DNA of 64,000 nt, taken from NCBI GenBank assembly GCA_029449245.1, contig JANATF010000003.1, positions 434,001 to 498,000 of the forward strand, given 5' to 3'. The notes below the pieces were generated by a model. The model was not told where the DNA came from, did no database searches, and worked only from the letters and a program-made list of their open reading frames with translations. Origin of the DNA: Mortierella alpina. Taxonomy: Eukaryota; Mortierellomycota; Mortierellomycetes; Mortierellales; Mortierellaceae. The position numbers were made by a program, and so were the translations under genes. Shown one piece after another: positions 58,937-64,000 of the stretch (position 1 is its first letter; the number at the start of each line of letters is the position of its first letter).

Positions 58937-61900
58937 TCAAGAGTCGGCTCTCAGCTTTTGCTGCGATGTTAGTCGATTGTCGAGTCTTTGAATCTGCTCC
59001 ATCAACTCCGTAATAGCAGGATCGTTCTTGAGTGAGGCCTTCTTCTCGGCCTCCGATGCCCTAACCATCTCTTCGTCTTCCTGGGCTGAGGCACAGAAAT
59101 AAATTTCCTTTGGGAACCAATTGTGGGTTTGACGGAAGCCGGGGATATGGTAAGACAGGTTCTCGACTAACTCGACGTAATGCAGGCGGGCCTGGATGAA
59201 CCGCAATTCATCATCACGTTTTGTAAAGGCCACGTTGATGAGTGCTGCAAGTTGTCAGGACAAAATCGAGTAGAATGCACGTCGAGTCAGCTCAAACATC
59301 GTTCAGCTTGAGAAGTGCGCCTCGTCGTCGTCAGTATAAAAGCCAGTAGATGTTTCTTACCGATGAGCACGTTCAGCATGACAACCACTGTGAAGAAGAA
59401 ATAAACCATCATCATAATATGAAAAGCCCAGTTTTCCTTCTTGAATTCTTCCGCGACTGGATCGAATCGTCCACCCTAGTTTTGAATGGCAGTAGCAAAG
59501 TTGAGAATCATCCAAAATAGAAAACTTTAGAGCAAACATTCTGTTGATGCCAATTTACCATAAAAAAGTACGTGGCAGACAAGGCTCCGAAAAAATGACT
59601 AGAAAATTCAGAGTTCGAGTCTTCACATAAACCTGGCACTGGACACGCTCGCAAAAGGTGAAGGATTGCGATTGTGAAGGCAACGAGACCGCCTGCAAAG
59701 ATAAGGAAGAATACTCGGATCTCGACCACGGACTGTCGAATGAAGGTTTCATACTGGCACACGTTCTTGCATATCCTTAGCTCGAATAGCTGAGTTATGA
59801 AGCAAGAATCGTCAGAGCGATGTCAAGACCGCGAATATTAACTATGATGCTGACAGCGATTTGCAAAAAACCAAAAAAAATGCATCAAGCAAGAGCCTGT
59901 ACATCGCTTACCATGTGAAGCATAACAACAAGCACAGAGTAACTTAAAATACTAGTGTTGGCCATTGGATTGTTTTCATGAAAGGCCATCAGCATGCTGA
60001 CACTGGCAACCATTGGCAGGGTGTACGTAATAATGTCCAATGAGTTATTCGGACATCTACATACAATAGAAGACTTTCAGTGTCAATATTCACTCGCAAA
60101 CCTTTCATAATACAATGAAGAACATCACCTACCGCCTATATCGCTTGAAGTTCTTGATAGCCTGCAAGAGCTCAAGCCAGAGGAATACTGCTCCCACAGC
60201 AATGATGGCGACAAAGACTCCTGCCATCTGCGTGCGCCCCACATTCTTATTGTAGATCTGTAGTATTGCCGCGGACACCACCAATATGTAAAACACGCAC
60301 TGAAATGAAAATCGAACTGCCCAATACTTATATCCGATTGTGTTCCTGGGACGATTGAAAAAATGAAAAGGACATATGTTAGAAGGCCATTGAAAACTAA
60401 TGTCAGTACTTGTCAAGTACAAGTCCACAGGCGATATCTTTACCATTTGTAGTCAACCAAAGCGGCGATGGCCGGGTTAGCGAAAAACTCCAAGCTGAAA
60501 TCATGGCATGTCACATAGTTGTGGGTTCTGAAATGGAACTTGAGTAGTAACATATGATATACTGCCTTCCACCAGGTTGCCTTATGCGTTTTCGTGGCCC
60601 CCTGACTTATCGGACCATCTGGACTCCTCGAAGCCGTGACCGCTTGCGTCGGCGCCGCCGCTTCGAGCATCGATTCATGCGTCGACCGCTGCTCAGGTAT
60701 CGACTCTTGCTTGACCGTCGTTCGTACTATGATCGACAGCCAGCGCTTGAATATTGACCTTTGCATGACCGGCACGTCCTTCACACCCTTCTTGTCGCTG
60801 TAATGCCAAAGGGCGTCAAACGCCGCCGCATAGATTGGCCGAGTAAACACGTCCCTCCTGATAGACGGCCGCGCGGTCGTCACATGAAGCTGCATGACGG
60901 GCTTCGTGATCTTGTTTAAATTCAATGGAGTCTTGCCGAACCGGATGTAGTGCCAAGGTGGATGAGCAACAATTCTGTTCTCCACAATATAATTCCGCCA
61001 TCTGTCATTGACAGGGATGTATGATATCCTACGCAGGTATACTCGTGTCTCGTCAGGAAAGAAAACCATAATTTTCTTCAGATTCCGGAGAAAGGGTGAG
61101 AGAAAGGTCAGGTTCTTGGATCCAATGGCATGGTTCACACAGTAGTTCATGATGATCTTGCAGGCACTAAGTGCGGAGGAGTTTCTCTTTGCGGTTTTCA
61201 TGAGGATCAATAGTGGATCTTCACTCTTGGTTGCGTTGATGTTGGGGATCCAGGTGTGGTGGTTACCATCAGGAAGAAGGTTGGCAATGACCTCCTCGAA
61301 AGTTTCTCGATCGTTTTCCTTCCAAGAACGACAGAGGATTACCAGACTTGAACTGTGGTTTGAAGAGGGACGGACACGATCCAGAAGGAATCGAATGATA
61401 GCTTCCTTGGCACTAAAATCGCTCTCGGCATAGGTATCGAGCAGCGAGGCGACACCTTTCTCATACCGATATTTCTCAGAGGCCAAGAATGTCTCGCGGG
61501 CAGATCTCGGAAAGGTCAATGTTTGCGGCTGGTCGCTGCCGCTATAATCCTCCGCGTCTGGATCGACCATTGACTCCTTTTCTGGATCGCCTTTAGCTGT
61601 CTCCTTTTCTTGCTCGTCCTCGACTTCTTGCTTCTGGACAGGCACCCATCGGATAGGGTCTATATTGATATTGAATTTGCGTCCATGCATGCACGATTGT
61701 ACCGACGAGGCTTTGGTAATGCAGATCTCGTTCGCGTGCGCTTTCGAGACTGCGACAAATGCCTCAACGTGCACAAGTTCGTACTGTTGATCGGCTTCGG
61801 AGGGAAGACGCCAGACCTGAAGAAAGCCGTTCAGTATCAGCACAAGCTGCGAGCTACTAGCCATGTAAAATCCGGAACAGCTACGGCTCTCTGACGCTGG

Positions 61901-64000
61901 ACCAAGCGAGAGAGAGGCGTTGCTGTAGACGTTGGTGATGTTCAGTAGCATGATGCTGAGCGGGCGTGAAGGTGAGTGAGCAGGTACCAGGACGAATTTG
62001 GTCTCTGAGCTGGATAGGTTACGGTCGGTCCAGGTATTGTCACTAAGGTCGAACATGGCGCTATCAAACTCACACGTAGTATTCGGAGTGCAGCGATCGT
62101 CCTCAGTCGGACAGAGGATGTTGCCAAGGCGCTTGATATTCAGTATCGCACCCTAGCCACACAAGTTAACATTCACTTTATCAGCACGACTGGATCCAAC
62201 ATCAAACATATTGAGTCTTTCTAGCGGCACCGCAAGCAGCAGCGATGAGCTTACTTGTCGGTACAAAAATATAGGGTTATGAGTGGATGCATACTCGGCT
62301 GCGTACTGCCAATGTACATAGTGGGTCTTGACGACCTTCAAGTCGCGCGCTCTGAAAATGCTGCGTGCGTCAATGTTTCTGTTGCCACTCGTCGACTTTG
62401 AAGCGTCCAAGGCCATGAAATAATCATGGCGAAAAATGATCTTGGACCCATTGTCCTCTTTCCATTCTGACTGTTGATCTTTCAGCTTGATCCCAGAGGC
62501 AACATCATGGAGCTGAATACGGCCATTGACCGTGATGGCGATCATGGATCCGTCCTCACACAGCGCCGCACAGACCCCCCTTGTATCATTGGGGATAAGA
62601 ATGGTGTTGACAAACTTTCCCGTCTCAAAGTCCCAAATGGAGACTGCGCCTCTGTTGCCAGTCCATGCAAAATAGCGACCCCGGAGACTTTGAGTAAGAA
62701 AATACATAAGTTCAGGTCTACGCAGAACCCCATTGATTCCAAAAGTGAATGAGTACAACTGCTTCCAGCTACCATGCGTGCTGTAGACATCGAACGTCGA
62801 CCCATGAAAGTTGAAGTAGCGCTCGTTCTCGCAGTTGGGAGCATCCGGGTCGGTGTTGTGGAAGGCTCCGTAGCCAAAAAAGGCTTGGAGACTTGAGCAG
62901 ATTTTGGGGAGTTGCTTGTACTCTACTACTGCAGACGGGTTCTGTTCCTCACCATCATCTGGTGTCCGTCTGAAGATGAGGAATGGAGTCGCGTGTACTG
63001 CCTCTGTCGCCCATCCCACAGCCATGATGATATGTAAACCTGTGCTGGAGATATTGATGGTCGGCTTTGGGAGTTGACGAGAATCGCTGGGAGACTTCTT
63101 CTCAGGAGAATCGCCTAGATGTGTTTTCAACGCAGGTACATGGAGGGACCATGATGCCAATTTGTTTGTGATTTCTTGAGGGACATCTAAACAGGTTTGT
63201 CCACTTGGTGCGCTCAAATCCCAAACGTCAATATGGGCTACACTGAGGGTAGAGGTACTGCTCGGAGCGTGAGAATAGCCTCGATCAGGGATTTGAACGT
63301 TATCAAAAGTATGCGAGTGGGCATAGCCGTGATCACGGGTATAGATAGAGTCACGACCAGTAGCTCCACGTTCAGAGACAGGGTCATCATCGGGGGTCCC
63401 GGCACGATCAAAGGCACGTCCAAAACGAGTGGCAAAGTTGTAAAAGGCATTACGATTACCATCAGGGATATGGGAATCGCTGATGGCGGGGTTGAAATAG
63501 ACAGTGACAGCCAGCTTTCCATTAGCGGATACGTCAGAGCCTTCAATTGCAATCGGTACTTTCCCGCAGCCGGCATATCCGGCACCAACGCTGATGAACT
63601 GGTCTGGCTTGCCCTCACCCCACAGAACGTGATCTAAGCGTGCGAGTATTTTAGTCACTGGCCATCAATGTGGGGTCGTACGTGCTTCCGAAGAAGTGCT
63701 CACCTTCAGAAAAGATTTGACGGCACGCCAGCTCAAAGTAGTTGAGATCAAACGATACGTCCTCGTGGCATCCAGGCATGGTTTCGACTTTTATCGAGAT
63801 GCACAGATCTTTTTCGATGTCAGACGTGACCTCGATTTGCCGAGAAAGCTTCAATCGTGCAGCCTTGATTCTTGCTAGCCATTATAATGAGTGAAGTTCT
63901 CAATAGTTTAAGACGAACTGGCAACTGCGAGAGGAGGTCATCAAGTGCATTCACGCTGGCTAGATCGACTTACGGAGGTAGCGAATCTCATCTCTCTGAA
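58937..64000 (-). CDS. Channel family copy D (5' end beyond window)
   Basis: On the opposite strand to copies A-C. Exons visible from the 5' side are 64000-63974 (part of exon 4), 63874-63704, 63633-62255, 62152-60444, 60345-60133, 60056-59912, 59789-59559, 59475-59361 and 59244-58937, totalling about 1430 codons in frame without stops. Exons 1-3 lie outside. Domain order and intron phases match the other copies: WD40-like blades (SIWDFETGK, IQLHDVASGI), the helical region, six membrane helices, MLNVLIALINVAF S6 and tail (WFPKEIYFC, then a coiled coil). Exon 5 carries two extra codons compared with B and C (SDIEKDLCISI). By eye it is closer to B and C than to A. Probably functional. Confidence 0.88.

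Noticed and set aside
1-64000. CRISPR array, insertion sequences, bacterial operons
   Set aside because: The window is eukaryotic with spliced genes; no regularly spaced short repeats with unique spacers and no transposase-like frames were seen.

Overview
The window is fungal nuclear DNA. Nearly every gene is split by short GT-AG introns (mostly about 70 to 120 nt), CT-rich tracts lie ahead of start codons, and the core genes are fungal/eukaryotic housekeeping types (SPB4, BET1, BLOC-1 subunit 2, AUH-type enoyl-CoA hydratase, PAQR receptor). The mix of genes, moderate GC content and an expanded family of propeller-plus-channel proteins suggests an early-diverging filamentous fungus, most likely Mortierellaceae. 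That placement is inference, not shown by a marker gene.

Left arm (1-18.9 kb, + strand): three head-to-tail copies (A, B, C) of one 12-exon gene. Right end (58.9-64 kb, - strand): a fourth copy (D), cut by the window edge. I reconstructed all four exon by exon; the intron positions and phases agree in every copy. The predicted proteins (about 1500-1700 aa) join an N-terminal all-beta and WD40-like propeller region, a large helical region, and a six-transmembrane channel module whose last helix and following segment resemble TRP-type cation channels, ending in a short coiled coil. The array shows tandem duplication including promoters, a dead duplicated last exon behind copy B, a private 14-residue repeat and a nonsense codon in copy A, and near-identical blocks between copies. 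This family is the most novel content of the window.

Middle (19-58.3 kb): ordinary single-copy genes. In order: an unrecognised 580-aa protein (-), a sodium:solute symporter (-), SPB4 (-), BET1 (-), a degenerate repeat array (about 28.9-30.7 kb), a Dbl-homology RhoGEF-like protein (-), a PAQR/adiponectin-receptor-like protein (+), a small alpha/beta hydrolase of TEX30/KANSL3 type (-), a class-IV aminotransferase-like protein (+) divergent from it, BLOC1S2 (-), an MFS transporter (-), a gene-poor 3.4 kb stretch with a ~300-bp tandem duplication, an acidic hypothetical protein (+), the AUH-like hydratase (+), an oversized S28 serine peptidase (-), and a 1092-aa low-complexity protein (+). A relic of a zinc-type (MDR) oxidoreductase sits between the last of these and channel copy D.

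No single pathway unites the middle genes. Several are convergent pairs with very short gaps (68-140 bp), typical of compact fungal genomes. No tRNA, rRNA, CRISPR array or intact transposon was recognised.
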